Positions 22,553-33,480 of a stretch of DNA of 64,000 bases are shown here, piece by piece (position 1 is the first letter of the stretch; each line of letters begins with the position of its first letter). Both the position numbers and the translations under genes were made by a program. Source of the stretch: Acanthosepion esculentum (lineage: Eukaryota; Mollusca; Cephalopoda; Sepiida; Sepiidae); contig OZ038487.1 of the NCBI GenBank assembly GCA_964036315.1, positions 53,263,282 to 53,327,281 of the forward strand, in the 5' to 3' direction. A model generated the notes under the pieces. It saw nothing but the letters and a program-made list of their open reading frames with translations, ran no database searches and was not told the origin of the DNA.

Positions 22553-23439
22553 CGAGGGTCATTCAATAAATAAGGTGAATTTTTTGGTATAAGGACTTCT
22601 AATACAGATAGAAGCTTACTTTTTTTTTGTTTTTCAACGTAGTCTCCCAGCACTGTCACACACTTTTCCCATCTGTTCACAAGCTTCCGTATTCCTTCAG
22701 CATAAAAATCTTTGGACTGATGTCTCAGCCAGTTGCTCACAACACTTTTGACTTCATCATGACTTTTAAACATCGTGCCTCTCATGAACACTTTCAAGGG
22801 ACCAAACAAGTGAAAGTCTGAAGGGGCAAGGTATAGGCTGTAAGGGGGATGAGGGAGCAGTTCCCAGTCCAGCTCGTTGATGGTCTGCACCATTTGGGCT
22901 GCTGTGTGAGGCCTTGCATTGTCATGATGCAAGAAGACTCCTTCTGACTGATGACCCCTGCGTTTGTCCGAACAGATAAGCTCAAAGTCCTTGCAATGTC
23001 ATCCACTGTCACCCTTCTGTCGGACTGAATGAAGTCATTGACTGATTCGATCCTCTCAGGAGACCTCACTTCTGTAGGCCTCCCAGGTCTTCATCCTCAA
23101 CACTACTCCGTCCTTCTTTAAACAATTTAGCCCACTTGTAGACATTTCTTTTGCCTGAAACATGTGGCACCATACACAGTTGACATTCTCCTATGAATTT
23201 CAACTGGTTTGCACCCTTCAACAACCAAAAACTTGATAACTGACCGCTGTTCAATCCTGGAGCATGCTTCTTGGTTGGCCATCTTTGTTAATCGCCAAAA
23301 CTCTCAAAGTTTTTTTTTAATCTGCAAAAGAAATTAAATCTATGTGAAAAAGAAATAAAACAAAAAAAAAGAGTAAGCTTCTATCTGTATTAGAAGTCCT
23401 TATACTGAAAAATTCACCTTATTTATTGAATGACCCTTA
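22553..23439 (-). mobile_element. mariner-type DNA transposon, internally deleted
   Basis: The left end GAGGGTCATTCAATAAATAA (22554) and the right end, antisense, AAGGGTCATTCAATAAATAA (23437) form terminal inverted repeats that stay nearly identical for about 75 bp, to a run of T at 22621 and of A at 23369. TA flanks both ends (22551-22552, 23440-23441), the target duplication of this superfamily. At ~890 bp it is shorter than a typical ~1.3 kb mariner. Long TIRs and a deleted transposase suggest a non-autonomous derivative inserted in a TA tract. Confidence 0.9.
22620..23282 (-). pseudogene. mariner transposase remnant
   Basis: The minus-strand start ATG is at 23282 (MANQEACSRIEQRSVIKFL). 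The N-terminal helix-turn-helix region follows in pieces (KRNVYKWAKLFKEGRSSVED, then RSPERIESVNDFIQSDRRVT and VDDIARTLSLSV). At about 22940 the frame jumps from the end of the DNA-binding part straight to the middle of the catalytic domain. The block carrying the first catalytic aspartate (GDE-type motif) is missing. The second (HHDNARPHTAAQ, near 22925) and third (YLAPSDFHLFG, near 22825) acidic motifs remain, followed by the C-terminal helices. At least one frameshift lies near 23150. Not functional. A SETMAR-type host gene is unlikely because there is no SET domain and the TIRs are intact. Confidence 0.9.
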
Positions 23440-23468
23440 TATATATATATATATATAAATATACATAA

Positions 23469-23500
<32 letters not shown>

Positions 23501-23949
23501 TTATATATATATATATTTATGTATGTTTCTTGCCTATAATGCATTAATGCCCACCATTCCATTTTTAGGATAGTGAACATTAAAGAATATAATATTATAA
23601 AAACAAAATAATTTGGGCTCTAAAATCATTAATAAATTAAAATAAAACTACTTACTGAAATTCTGAAGAAAAGCAATAAAGTTTCTCCCAATATTTATTT
23701 AGTCTAACCATAGGGATTAAACTCACAATTACTATGACAATAGTAAATTTAAGTTTAATCCCTGGGCTAGGTAGTGCAGACTTAGACTCAGTGGAAAACG
23801 AACAGACAATAATTGAGCAGTAGTAAATAAGAACTAGAAAAAAAGAATGAAATGAGAACAATCTATTCCAAGAGATTAAATAAAGTTTTCTGTTTGAAAT
23901 AATCTGAAGGTTATTTAAATTGACAAGCATCTGGAGATCACCAAAACAT
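23440..23949. other. TA/TATG microsatellite then unclassified sequence
   Basis: 23440-23530 is TA with (TATG)n near 23475-23500. The remainder is AT-rich without recognised features. Confidence 0.6.
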
Positions 23950-24149
23950 TATAATCCTAACAACAGAGATGAAGATACTTTCATTATTCCTATATACTCT
24001 TCTGTATCACACTTTCTGTTGATAATTACTACACTACCTAAATAGTTTAATTTCTGCACATGTTTGATTTTGACATCCCCATTGCATAACATATGTCTCA
24101 GATTGTCCCTTTTGCTCACAACCATTTTATGCATCTTCAGTATTACCTC
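23950..24149 (-). pseudogene. RTE-like reverse transcriptase fragment
   Basis: The minus frame contains HKMVVSKRDNLRHMLCNGDV, KIKHVQKLNYLGSVV and then DTEE, the same region as KTECMVVNKR...KFKYLG in the 10090-10900 copy. It abuts, without a gap, a minus-strand LINE 3' end of another family, so a junction of two elements lies near 24150. Confidence 0.7.
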
Positions 24150-24525
24150 ATGCAAGGCAGTAAAGCCACTAAGACACAAGGGGTTACTGGGTGTGGAAAA
24201 ATTAGGAAAAGAAACATTAATAATGAACAGAAAGAGAAAAGAGTAATTGGGAGGGACAGTTGATAGTGATTGACATTGCATTTAGATTTTTGCAGATTTA
24301 AGTTGGCTGAAAAGTGTGGAGTTTCACAAGTGAGAAATGCGAGGAAAGAAGCTGTTAGCATAGAATTTACAGCTAGATCTAGCCAGCTCAACTGTAAATT
24401 GATGAGATTTTGATACCCGTCTAGTACTGTGCTTAAATTTAAGGAGGCTAAGTACCATAGTGAAGAGCTCATCCGAACAATTACTATGAAAGTATTTATA
24501 GAAAAGGCACAGAGAGATGCTGGTA
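24150..24525 (-). mobile_element. Jockey/CR1-like LINE 3' end, degenerate
   Basis: Reverse complement reads like 8245-8650, including AAGCACAGTACTAGACGGG and AATTTACAGTTGAGCTGGC near 24400. The tail GTGTCTTAGTGGCTTTACTG comes first on the plus strand at 24160. It includes a fused frame, MSSSLWYLASLNLSTVLDG, without known domains. Confidence 0.75.
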
Positions 24526-25729
24526 GAACTTGTAATTTTAAGATTTATAACTTAATTTTTTATATATGTGTCATTTGATGCTGCCTTTATAGTAAATTAT
24601 TTAGAAAAATATGACAAACTGGAAAGGTTATTTTGTGACATGTTACATCTGTTAGTATTTCATGAGACTGAGTTTTGTTGGTGTTGCCACATCTACACAT
24701 GTGCATGAAGCAAGAGATGCTGGTAGTTTCAAAATTTTTAAAAGAATATTTTTGAAAGAATATTTTTTCTTCAATCTAGCCAAAATCATCTGTATTCTTT
24801 TTTCTTTTTCCTCTCCATCACCTTTGTCCCTGAATATCCCACACTGTGACAATATGAAATCTACCAAGAAAGTGATATATTGTAAGAGCCTGGACGCAAA
24901 TGTATTGTGGCTGAACTAGCGATCAAGGCACTTTCCAGATATTTTCATCTTCTTTCAAAAATTTTGAAACTACCTGCTTCATGGTATGTAGAATTTAATG
25001 AATTTAAGCACAGTACTAGATTGTCAACAAGGTCTCATCAATTTACTGTCGATTTGACTTGCTTGATGTGAAATGATTAAAAAAAATTTCAGAAACTAGT
25101 AAAAATCAACAAATTCAATTTTTCTTTCATTTTTTTTTATAAAAAAATATTTAATCTTAGACTAATTTTAAGGTTGTTTTTTAGTTGCCATTTTTGTTAT
25201 GAGTGTGGGAAGGTCTTTAAACTGGAAATGATTTTTATATCTTTTCAAGTTTTTCCTTAATGAGCATTACAACTGTGTGCCTCCATTTTCTTTATTCTGA
25301 ATATCAATATGATTAATTCAATTGATTTTTATAATTATTCTTTCTTTTATTCACAAGGATTGATACTGTATCATGACTGCAACTGATTGTATTTCTTTGA
25401 TTAATTCAAATTTCATCTGTGTACGACTGACCTCTGGCACAGTCAATAGTTTAGCCTAAAAAATTTTAATCTCAGATTGCAAGAGAAGTTGTGAATTAGC
25501 ATGTAGATTGCAGTGATAAAAGGAACACAATTTTAGTCATGACTTGAGTGTAATTTAATTGAATACAATCTGCATTTATGCAATTATAACAATAACAGTC
25601 GAAAATGTCTACAAAATGAAAAGCAAACTGAATTATCATCACAGCTGTATGGTCAGAGCATATAACTGCTGACTTAGAGGTCTGACATAATGTTTCTAAA
25701 ACAAATTAAAATTGTGACATAAAATGATT
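24526..25729 (+). other. AT-rich stretch with a small LINE 3' fragment
   Basis: About 24970-25065 matches the 8346-8410 part of the Jockey-like LINE tail (GAATTTAAGCACAGTACTAG, then CTCATCAATTTACTG) in plus orientation. Nothing else recognised. Confidence 0.5.
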
Positions 25730-26010
25730 TTTGTTCCTCAATGTGCCCTGAAGGAAGTAAGCGATCATAGCTCTTCAAAATTTCTTTGCTTTTGTAGCTT
25801 TTTGCAATGTTTGTCTTTTTACTATCCCTCCCATTCTCTGTTCTGCCATCCATCAAATTTGTCATGTGACCAACTCTCTGTCACTCCTACATTCAGTATA
25901 TTTTTTGAGTGTCAAATTCTCTGAGCCTTCTATCCTCATTATCCCAGAAATTTCAACTATCACTTTCTGATTGTAAGTATCAGGATTCTTTCCTTTCAGT
26001 TTTCCTTAAT
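25730..26010 (-). pseudogene. RTE/BovB-like LINE C-terminal fragment
   Basis: Antisense of the common tail: TGTTCTGCCATCCATC (WMAEQ), GTGTCAAATTCTCTGAGCC (NLTL-like) and AGAAATTTCAACTATCACTT (the QLKFLG region). Highly diverged. Confidence 0.65.
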
Positions 26011-26127
26011 TTATGCAATTACAACAATAACAACTCAGAATAAGCAGCCAAAATGAAAGGTGTATATAAAAACAAGGTAAAGTGACTTATCATCAGAAGG
26101 GTAGCAGTTATATGGTTCGAATATATA

Positions 26128-26971
26128 CAGAGTATGATGGGTAAACTGTCACTATTTTATATTTTTAATTTTGCACATGCACATTGTTTGTTTTTGATTT
26201 TGTTGACTGCACAGTATAGTAGGGTCAGTTGGGCACCATCTGTGAGAAAAAAGGCACTGTGATGTAATTCACTCTGCCAGAAATTTGGAAACAGCATACT
26301 GTACTGCTTGGTATTCATGCTGGAGGCTTTAATACAAATCATTTCAGATTGTTTGGGTGTCAATCTGAGGACAGTGCAGAAGATTTGGAAAGAGTTGAAT
26401 GAGTCTAATGGTGCTTATGAAGGTGTTTGGAGTGATCACTAGTGATGGCAATATTATGCCTCCATTCATCTTCCCACAGGGCTTCAGACTCAACATAGAG
26501 GCTTCCATTAAGTGCCTTCAAGATGCTGCTGGAAGACCCTATGTCTGGCAACAGGACTCTGTACCATGCCACACAAGCAGGAGAACCCAGTCATGGCTGT
26601 CAGACAATCTCTGCGATCACATCACCCCTTACATTTGGCCACCTAACTCCCCAGACTTCAGCCTCCTTGATTATTATGTATGGGGTGCAATTGAATGAGA
26701 AACCAACAAAACTCCTTGTAACATCAAAGATGAATTGAAGGCAAGGATTATGGGAGCATAATCCTAGACAAGGAGACCATCCAGAAGAGTTTCAGGAGAT
26801 TCCAAAGTCATCTGGAAGCTGTGATTGAAGCCACTGGTGATTTTATTGAATAAATTGACTCTATAGTATTTTCAGATTGTGTAATTTTGGTAAATATATC
26901 TGGTAAAATGAGATGTCAGTGTGATTTTGGTTTCTGTGTAATTTAGATGACAATTTATCCATCGCACACTC

Positions 26972-26973
<2 letters not shown>
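26128..26973 (+). mobile_element. Tc1/mariner-superfamily element, internally deleted
   Basis: Left end CAGAGTATGATGGGTAAACT (26128) and the antisense of the right end, CAGAGTGTGCGATGGATAAA (26973), are matching terminal inverted repeats. The interior carries a broken transposase, and the right end abuts a (TA)n tract. At ~850 bp it is shorter than full elements of this superfamily. An isolated copy of the right TIR lies at 32559. Confidence 0.8.
26330..26850 (+). pseudogene. Tc1/mariner-type transposase remnant
   Basis: In one frame, DCLGVNLRTVQKIWKELNES (about 26348-26407) is the end of a helix-turn-helix region. The sequence then passes directly into KVFGVITSDGNIMPPFIFPQ (from 26423), so the section holding the first catalytic aspartate is deleted. 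YVWQQDSVPCHTSRRTQSWL (near 26541) keeps the second aspartate, and WPPNSPDFSLLDYYVWG (near 26635) the third. A stop follows at 26696-26698. The C-terminal part (CNIKDELKARIMGA, then ETIQKSFRRFQSHLEA) continues with a shift. Confidence 0.8.

Positions 26974-26980
<7 letters not shown>

Positions 26981-27006
<26 letters not shown>
26981..27006. repeat. (TA)n microsatellite
   Basis: Pure TA run exactly between the transposon right end and the truncated 5' end of a LINE. Confidence 0.95.
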
Positions 27007-27007
<1 letters not shown>

Positions 27008-28876
27008 ATCTTATCCAGGACAAATTCAAACAGCTTTTGATCAGAATGACTCAAAATCATTATATTGCTTGATAAGAAAGGTGTTTGGTCCCAAATTTTC
27101 ATCCTTGGTGCCTTTGAAATTGAAAGATGGAAATAGTATTTTTAAAAATCCAAAAGATATCATGAAATGATGGAATGAATATTTTACTTGATAACTCTGT
27201 TATTAACAGTCACCCACAGAATGACTTCATTCAAGAAATGTTAGATGTTTCATCTCTGGATGAAGTTCAAAAGGCTTTAAAACAAATTAATACTAGAAAG
27301 GCACCTGGTCCGGACAGCATACCCATAGAAGTATTGTGTTGTGGTGATGCTCACCTTCATGGAGTTATTCATAAGCTTATTGTAGATGTGTGGTTGGGTG
27401 AACCTGCTCATCAAGATTTGATTGACACAATCATTACATCTCTTTATAAAGGGAAGAACTGTAAATTTGTATGTAGTGACTATAGAGAGATCAGCTTGCT
27501 AAAAGATGTTGGTAAAGTATGTGTAAAGTTGTTGTTTAACCGTCTTCTAAAGTACATCTGTTTCTTGATAATCTCTGAAAGTCAAAGTAGATTTTGAACA
27601 GGTCATGGCACCATGGATATGATTTTCTCAGCACATCAGTTGCAGGAAAAATGCATAGAACATCAGATTCCTCTCTATCAGGTTTTTGTTGGTCTCACCA
27701 GGGCATTTGACACTGTGAATAGGGAGGCTCTTTGGACCATTCTTGGCAAATTAGGATGTCCTTCTGGCTCTGTCCAAATGTTTTGCTATTGACATCGGAA
27801 CATGAAGGATAGTTTAAATTTCAATGCCATTTTATTAGAACCTTTTGCAATGGATAATGGCATAAAGCAAAGTGATATTCCTGCCCTAACCTTTTCTATC
27901 TATTTTGCTGTGACACTTTCGTATGCCTTTCAGAATTGTGATGTCGGTGTGTACCTGCACTTTAGGACATCTGAAAGTGTTTTTAACCTCTAGATATTCA
28001 ATACAAAATCTAAATGTTTTGATGTTGTAATCAGAGAGCTACTCTATGCAGATGATGCTGACCTGGTGTCTCACAGTAAGGAAGATATGCAAGCTGTCAT
28101 GGACCTGTTCTCTAAGGCATGTTCATCTTTTGGTTTTACTATAATCTTAAAGAAAACAGATGTCATGTATACACCATCACTCTCTCAGCATTATAGCGAA
28201 CCAGATATCTTTGTTAATGGAAAATAGATTAGAAGTTGTTGATACTTTTGTTTATCTTAGTGTTCTTTAAAGAGATAGCTCACTTGATGGTGAAATAAGT
28301 CATTGTGTACAAAAAGCAAGTAAAGCCCTTGGAATGTTATAATCTTGCATATGGTCAGATAGAGGTATTTCAGTCAAAACTAGATTAATTAATTTATGAG
28401 ACGTGCATTTTAACTTGTCTACTAAACTCCTCAGAGATATGGACCACTTATCGATGACACATCCAAAAGTGCCTTTGGAGGATTCTAGGTATTAAATGGC
28501 AATCTTTTGTGCTGGACACAGAAATTTTAGAAAAACATTTAGTATTGAAAAGATGCTAACACATAACCAGATGCACTGTGCTGGTCATATCATATGGATG
28601 GAAGATAATTGCCTCCCAAAACAGTTGTTCTATGATGAATTGATGAGCTGCAAACATCCTCCACACAAACCAAAAAAGTGCTTCAAAGATATCATTAAAA
28701 ACAACTTTAAAAACCTTGGAATAAGTATAAACAATTGGAAGAAGGAGGCAGGTGATAAGTCTAACTGGCAGAAACTTGTTTATGATGATTATAACAGTTT
28801 TGAAGAGAAAAGGGTTGAGCATGCAAAAGTGAAACGGACCTTAAGGAAAGGTGAAGCTAATCTGTTGCTGTGGTGA
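27007..28876 (+). pseudogene. LINE reverse transcriptase remnant
   Basis: RT motifs appear in order. INTRKAPGPDSIPIEVL (27280) is the fingers motif, followed by DTIITSLYKGK (27424) and DYREISLLKDVGKV (27478). Next is ESQSRF-stop-TGHGTMDMIFSAHQL (27580-27650), then QVFVGLTRAFDTVNREALW (27679), where the palm aspartate of the usual VDLTKAFD is replaced by G. GIKQSDIPALTFSIYF (27850) and LLYADDADLVSH (28042), which keeps the YADD catalytic pair, come next. Near 28560-28870, HNQMHCAGHIIWMEDNCLPK and HPPHKPKKCFKDIIKNNFKN are the conserved C-terminal segment. Stops and the lost aspartate make it inactive. The family resembles proteins often auto-annotated as craniofacial development protein 2-like; the clade is not decided. 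Confidence 0.9.
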
Positions 28877-29461
28877 AATAAAAAGAAAACGGCCACCAGC
28901 GAGTAAATTCAAGCTCTCCCAACTGGTAATCCAACCTCTAGTCGTTCCTTCTTGAGTTCTGTCTCAAAATCACACAAACAGACTTTTCCAGCCACCAACC
29001 ATGAACGTCACTCCAAGCCTTACATGCTAAGCAAATACGAGCTCTTTTTTGGTGGGGAAAAGGCAAGGCGCAACCAGTTGTGCTCGTCCCAGGTTCTGCC
29101 TCATCATGTCTGCCACAGTTGCCTCTAGATTCCAGGCATAAATGTACTTTTTGCAGCAGAATTTGCTTGTACAAAGCTGGTTTAACCAATCACATGAGAT
29201 GCCATCACCACAATAATATGGACCATGTTTCTCAGACTGAACGCCTTCCCCCTGGACCAGCTGGCACCCTGTGTCAGTTTTGTGAGAAAATCTGCAAATC
29301 ATCAGCTGGACAAAAGAGGCACACTAATAGAATTCATCAAGACAAAATAACCTTCAAAACTTTCATTACACAGTTCATTTGTTATTTGTATGGGAAGGCA
29401 TGTAAGAGTGCAGCAGGGTTAAGGAGCCACTTGCATGCACATGAATGTGGCAATGCACTGT
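27007..29461 (+). mobile_element. 5'-truncated non-LTR retrotransposon with C2H2-like tail
   Basis: A largely colinear LINE copy starting within the pre-RT region (DKIQTAFDQNDSKSLYCLIR at 27014). It runs through the reverse transcriptase, the connection/thumb region and a cysteine-histidine tail. The endonuclease domain is absent. Stops occur at 27595-27597, 27790-27792, 27991-27993 and 28225-28227, and one or more frameshifts lie near 28270-28500 and 28880-29080. The second LINE (30120-32525) has the same order of domains. Confidence 0.9.
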
Positions 29462-29463
29462 AA
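29080..29463 (+). pseudogene. C-terminal C2H2-like zinc-finger tail of the LINE
   Basis: Three finger-like units: CTFCSRICLYKAGLTNHMR (29144), CQFCEKICKSSAGQKRHTNR (29272) and CYLYGKACKSAAGLRSHLHA (29383). In the third, the second cysteine is replaced by G/Y context, so metal binding there is doubtful. It ends with a stop at 29461-29463. The frame differs from that of the RT, implying a frameshift between 28876 and 29080. Such Cys/His tails are presumed nucleic-acid binding parts of the retrotransposon protein, not a host transcription factor. Confidence 0.8.
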
Positions 29464-29767
29464 GTTGCAGAAGCTAAACTAAGAGAACTGACTGTATTTT
29501 GTTTTAAAGCTTTCTTAACTGGGTGTTTTTCTTTTATCATTTTACTAGTTTTCTTTCTTTTATATCCTTTTTAATATTCTTTTAACTATAAGTGTTTTAC
29601 CACTTAATAACAATAGGCTTTTATAAATTGTTTGCAAATGCGAGTGATATTTTTTTAACCATATTTCATTTTTTTTTATTGTTTAAGGTCCTTTTATTCT
29701 TACTGATCAAACAAATCTTCATTTTTAAAAGTAAGAAGAAATGGTCATCTTCTGTAAAGAAGTGGCA

Positions 29768-29769
<2 letters not shown>
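29464..29769. other. LINE 3' flank, T-rich
   Basis: Probable 3' UTR and T-rich filler; no further feature. Confidence 0.4.
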
Positions 29770-29824
<55 letters not shown>

Positions 29825-29988
29825 GTATGTGCAGTACTTAGTGGAAAGTGCTCAATATCAGTAATAGAGCTAACATATTCTGATGTATAGATATGAGTTT
29901 GTGACCCTGGGTTTGTATGGATATGAGTCCTGAGTTTGTCTGATGAGTGCAAAAACATGAAACCCAGGGTCAGAAACTCATATCTATA

Positions 29989-30056
<68 letters not shown>
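29770..30056. repeat. (TA)n-framed repeat, copy 1
   Basis: (TA)n at 29770-29818 and 29990-30056 frame a ~170-bp core. In the core, 29889-29919 (GATATGAGTTTGTGACCCTG...) and 29956-29985 are inverted repeats with few mismatches. AAAGTGCTCAATATCAG near 29846 matches the antisense of the core at 59925-59945. It lies between two LINE copies. Confidence 0.65.
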
Positions 30057-30059
<3 letters not shown>

Positions 30060-30547
30060 TGATGGGATACTACTGGTATCATGTAAGCCAGTACTATCTG
30101 TTGTATGGTTGGGAAATCAGTGACTGAACTGGTTCTTGCACCAAGTCTACCTGGTGAGGAGGGTGGCTACAAACCCTGCAGTACAAAAACAAGACCTGTC
30201 AAAGGACAGATGGACCTCTTTGAGAAGTCAACGGCCATCTAGCAATTTCTGCAAAAGGCCATAGAAGTATTTGGGCTGGTATCCAGACATGCGTTAACCC
30301 ACAGATCTAATGTGCTGGAAGTGTGTAACTGCTGACCTGCACATTTGGCGGCCTCTGGGTAGATGTAAAGTTGAAAGCTCACCTTCATTGAGACAGGGTT
30401 GGCCCTCAGTTCTTCCTGGGGTGTCTGAGCAGTCCTTTTAAGGAGAGCACTGATCACCAGATGATATTATCTTATTCATCTGGCCAGTATAGCACAGCTG
30501 GCAGATGTCTAATTTGCACTTGAACAAAATTAGAAGAGAAACTAGGG

Positions 30548-31508
30548 ATGAAACTGAAACTATCTTGCTGGAATGTATGGGCTGTCATAGATAATCCTTT
30601 GGGATATGCTCCTGAGTACAGAGCAGCTCTGGTGTCTAGGGAGTTAGACAGATATTCTATAGGTGTAGCTGCTCTCTCAGAAACTCATTTAGCTGGTGAT
30701 GGTCAACTTCAAGAATTTGGAGGTTGCTACACTTTCATCTGAAAGGGAAAGTGCGATGAGGAGGATAGAGTAGCTGGCATGGGTTTTGCTTTATGTAGCA
30801 CACTTGTGCCAAGGCTTGTACCAAAGGAGTCAGTGAATGATTAATGACCCTTCGCCTACATCTCAATGGATCACAATACACTACAATTATTAGTGCCTAC
30901 ACTCCAACAATGGACAGTACCGACATTTTAAAGGCTCAGTTCTATAAGTCCTTGAGAGACATACTCTACATGATTCCAAAAGATGACAAAATTGTCCTTC
31001 TCAGTGACTTTAATGCTTGAGTTGGTGCAGATTGGAAGACCTGGAGTAGTTTGGGGAAATATGGTGTCAGAAAAAATCAACACCACTGGTTTAATGCTTC
31101 TCAAACTTTGCACTGTGTTTAATCTTTTTATCTCCAGCACTCAATTCAAGGACAGGGGTGATCATGTTACTATGTGGATGCATCCCCATTCATGCCATTT
31201 ATTATGTCATTGCCTGCAAGAGAGATATGCAGGATGTCCATATTGTTAGATCTATGCATGGTGTGGATTGTTGGACTGGTTATGCCCTACTGAGGGCCAA
31301 GATGAACTTTGTTCTTAAACCAGCAACTAAACAAAACAATGGAAAGCCTCCTGCATGTCTGAATGTCATGAAACTGCATTCCCTGGAAATGCAGGAATCA
31401 CTAAAACGACGACTTGCTGAAATCAATGATACATCTTCATGGGACTCCTTAAGGAAGAATATATATGATGCAGATGAGGAAGTTTTGGGTAAAATGCCAT
31501 CAAAACAT
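30548..31508 (+). pseudogene. APE-type endonuclease remnant of the LINE
   Basis: MKLKLSCWNVWAVIDNPLGY at 30548 matches the start of LINE endonucleases. RELDRYSIGVAALSETHL (30632) contains the catalytic glutamate in the SETH motif. TTIISAYTPTMDS (30882) and KIVLLSDFNA (30989) are the following motifs; the GDFN of active enzymes reads SDFN here and is followed by a stop at 31018. A frame change leads to HPHSCHLLCHCLQERYAGCP and then DVHIVRSMHGVDCWTGYALL (31222). There, S-x-H-x-V-D-C-W-T-x-H has Y for the final catalytic H. Inactive. Confidence 0.85.
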
Positions 31509-31519
31509 TGAGACTGCTT

Positions 31520-32460
31520 ACAGGACCCATCAAGGTTGAAAATGGGGTCAAGCAGGGAGATTTTCCGGCTCCTACATTGTTTTCTATATACTTTACAAAT
31601 GTACTGTTGATGCATTCAGGGACTGCCATGATGGTATTATGATAAGGTACAGGTCAACTGGAAAGCTTTTCAGCATACATAGGTTTGCAGCAAAGACAAA
31701 AGTCTATTTTTAGTTTAGTGTGCAACCTTCTCTATGCCGATGACTGTGACCTGGTGACAGACACAATTCAGCATGCACAGGAGTTCATGGATCAACTATC
31801 AGGGTCATGTAAGGTTTTTGGACTGTCCATCAGTGTTGACAAGACAGTGGTGATGCATCAACCTACCTGAGGAATTCAGTAGACAGAGCCATCAATTTAT
31901 GTTGATGGTAGTCGACAAATTTGTATACCTTGGATTAGATATGGGAAAAAGACTGCAGCACAAGCCCAAACTTTGCTACAAAGATTGCCTTAAAGAGTCA
32001 CTATACAAGTGCAATATTAGTCTGGATAAATGGGAGATTCTAGCTAGACTGTGTTTTTTGGAGAGCTGGTATTGCTGATGGCATCAAGATCTTTCATAAG
32101 GCATCACAAAAATATGCAGAACTGAAGAGAGTGGTTTGGAAGGAATCCCTGAATTGCCACAGGGCGTCAACTTGGCCATGTGTTCAATGCAATCGGATAT
32201 GTCTGTCCTGGATGGGTCTGCTCAGTCACCAGCAGTCATACCAACACCAACAGCCTATTGTATATAACGATTCCATAATGGTATGCTTTGAATGCCCGCT
32301 CTGCACTAGGGTGTGCATGTCCAGAAAGGGCACATTGGAAGTGATGATGATAAAAAGTCTCCTTCCACTAACCAGAGATGATTTGATATGCCACATATGT
32401 GACAAGAAATGCAGATCAATGACTGACTTTATGAGCCACTGTCATTCACACAACCGATGA
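31520..32460 (+). pseudogene. Partial RT and finger tail of the LINE
   Basis: IKVENGVKQGDFPAPTLFSI (about 31528) and LLYADDCDLVTDT (about 31729) are the C-terminal palm motifs, with YADD kept. DKFVYLG follows at about 31911. Cys/His units CVQCNRICLSWMGLLSHQQS (32179), CPLCTRVCMSRKG (32296) and CHICDKKCRSMTDFMSHCHS (32392) form the tail; the second has lost its histidines. Confidence 0.85.
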
Positions 32461-32558
32461 ATGCAGTATTGTAATGAGGGATATGTCAGTGATTGTCATA
32501 CTTGCTTTGCGAGTCAACAACCACCATATATACATATATATATATATACACACACATA

Positions 32559-32593
32559 CAGTGTCCGATGGATAAATTGTCATCTAAAACTTA
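32559..32593. repeat. Solo TIR of the Tc1/mariner-type element
   Basis: CAGTGTCCGATGGATAAATT continues into GTCATCTAAAACTTA. This is almost identical to the antisense of the right end of the element at 26128-26973. No second TIR is present nearby. Confidence 0.75.
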
Positions 32594-32597
32594 CACA

Positions 32598-32769
32598 CAT
32601 ATATATATATATATATATATAATGTGATAAAAATATGACTTTGAGATGCTGTATTTATGGGTTAGCATGCGATATCAGGGATAGAGCATATGTAAATATA
32701 AAAGTGAACATTGAGGTCAACACCCAGCAGTAACAGTCTATCTCATGCTTAAGCAGAATCTTTAGGTGA

Positions 32770-32808
<39 letters not shown>

Positions 32809-32842
32809 GTGTGTGTATGTATATATATATATATATATATAT
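32598..32842. repeat. (TA)n-framed repeat, copy 2
   Basis: (TA)n at 32598-32621 and 32771-32842 (interrupted by CGTGTGTGTATG) frame a ~150-bp core. AAAAGTGAACATTGAGGTCA (32699) and TGCTGTATTTATGGGTTAGC (32649) match, in direct and inverted sense, parts of 59797-59960. Confidence 0.75.
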
Positions 32843-33480
32843 ACAACTACATCTTCACTATAACAACTATATTTATTTACACATACATACATATAAAAAC
32901 ATTTTAACACTGCCATGAATAGTCACAATATTACAAACATAATACACCCATCCATGAAATCAAGCATAGAAAAATATGGATATAGATTCCTATATGTATA
33001 AAGTTGTACATATTCTTAAACAAATTTATGTATGCACACATGTAGAAATCCATTTATCTTTAAAACCTCCAAGATAAAATTCTAATCATCAGTTGAGGAA
33101 TTTCAAGAAGTTGCTGATTAATCCTTTGCAAGAATTGTCATTGTTCAACATTAATGTAATTTTTATTAAAAAATCTTTATTCAGGGTTCATTTATTGTTG
33201 TCTCATTTTTTCTTTTTCTCATTTTGTTTCAGTTGTTTTTAAAACTATTGATTGTTTTGCTTCTGATTTTTTGCTTATTTATTTTTACCTCTGAATTGTC
33301 TTTTTAAATCTTGAAAAGCATTCAAAAGTGATTAGTTTTATTACGATTCTGTTGATTGTGAGATGGCTAGAATCCTGATTCTAATCTCAAAATATGATTA
33401 TTTGGAAAATATCAGTCAAGGTAGAAATAGAATGAAGTGGAGCTGTTCAAGTATATTTTTTGTTTTTCAAATTCTTTTTT
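32843..33480. other. Unclassified AT-rich stretch
   Basis: No gene or repeat recognised. Confidence 0.3.

Larger units (their letters stand above)
30120..32525 (+). mobile_element. Non-LTR retrotransposon with endonuclease, deleted RT and C2H2-like tail
   Basis: Probable 5' UTR (30120-30545) is followed by an endonuclease ORF. RT sequence resumes only at the GVKQG motif, so the fingers and first palm aspartate are deleted near 31508-31520. Another deletion joins KFVYLG (31917) to the late HKPKLCYKDCLKESL segment (31960). Finger-like motifs end at 32458, and a short 3' end containing CAACAACCACCA stops near 32525, next to TA-rich sequence. Stops and shifts throughout: a dead copy, same clade as 27007-29461 but a different subfamily. 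Confidence 0.9.

Noticed and set aside
22450..23282. SETMAR-like host gene
   Set aside because: No SET domain, internal deletion and frameshift; intact flanking TIRs show a transposon.
29080..29463. Host C2H2 zinc-finger gene
   Set aside because: The fingers are the C-terminal tail of the LINE, in the same order as in the second LINE copy at 32179-32458.
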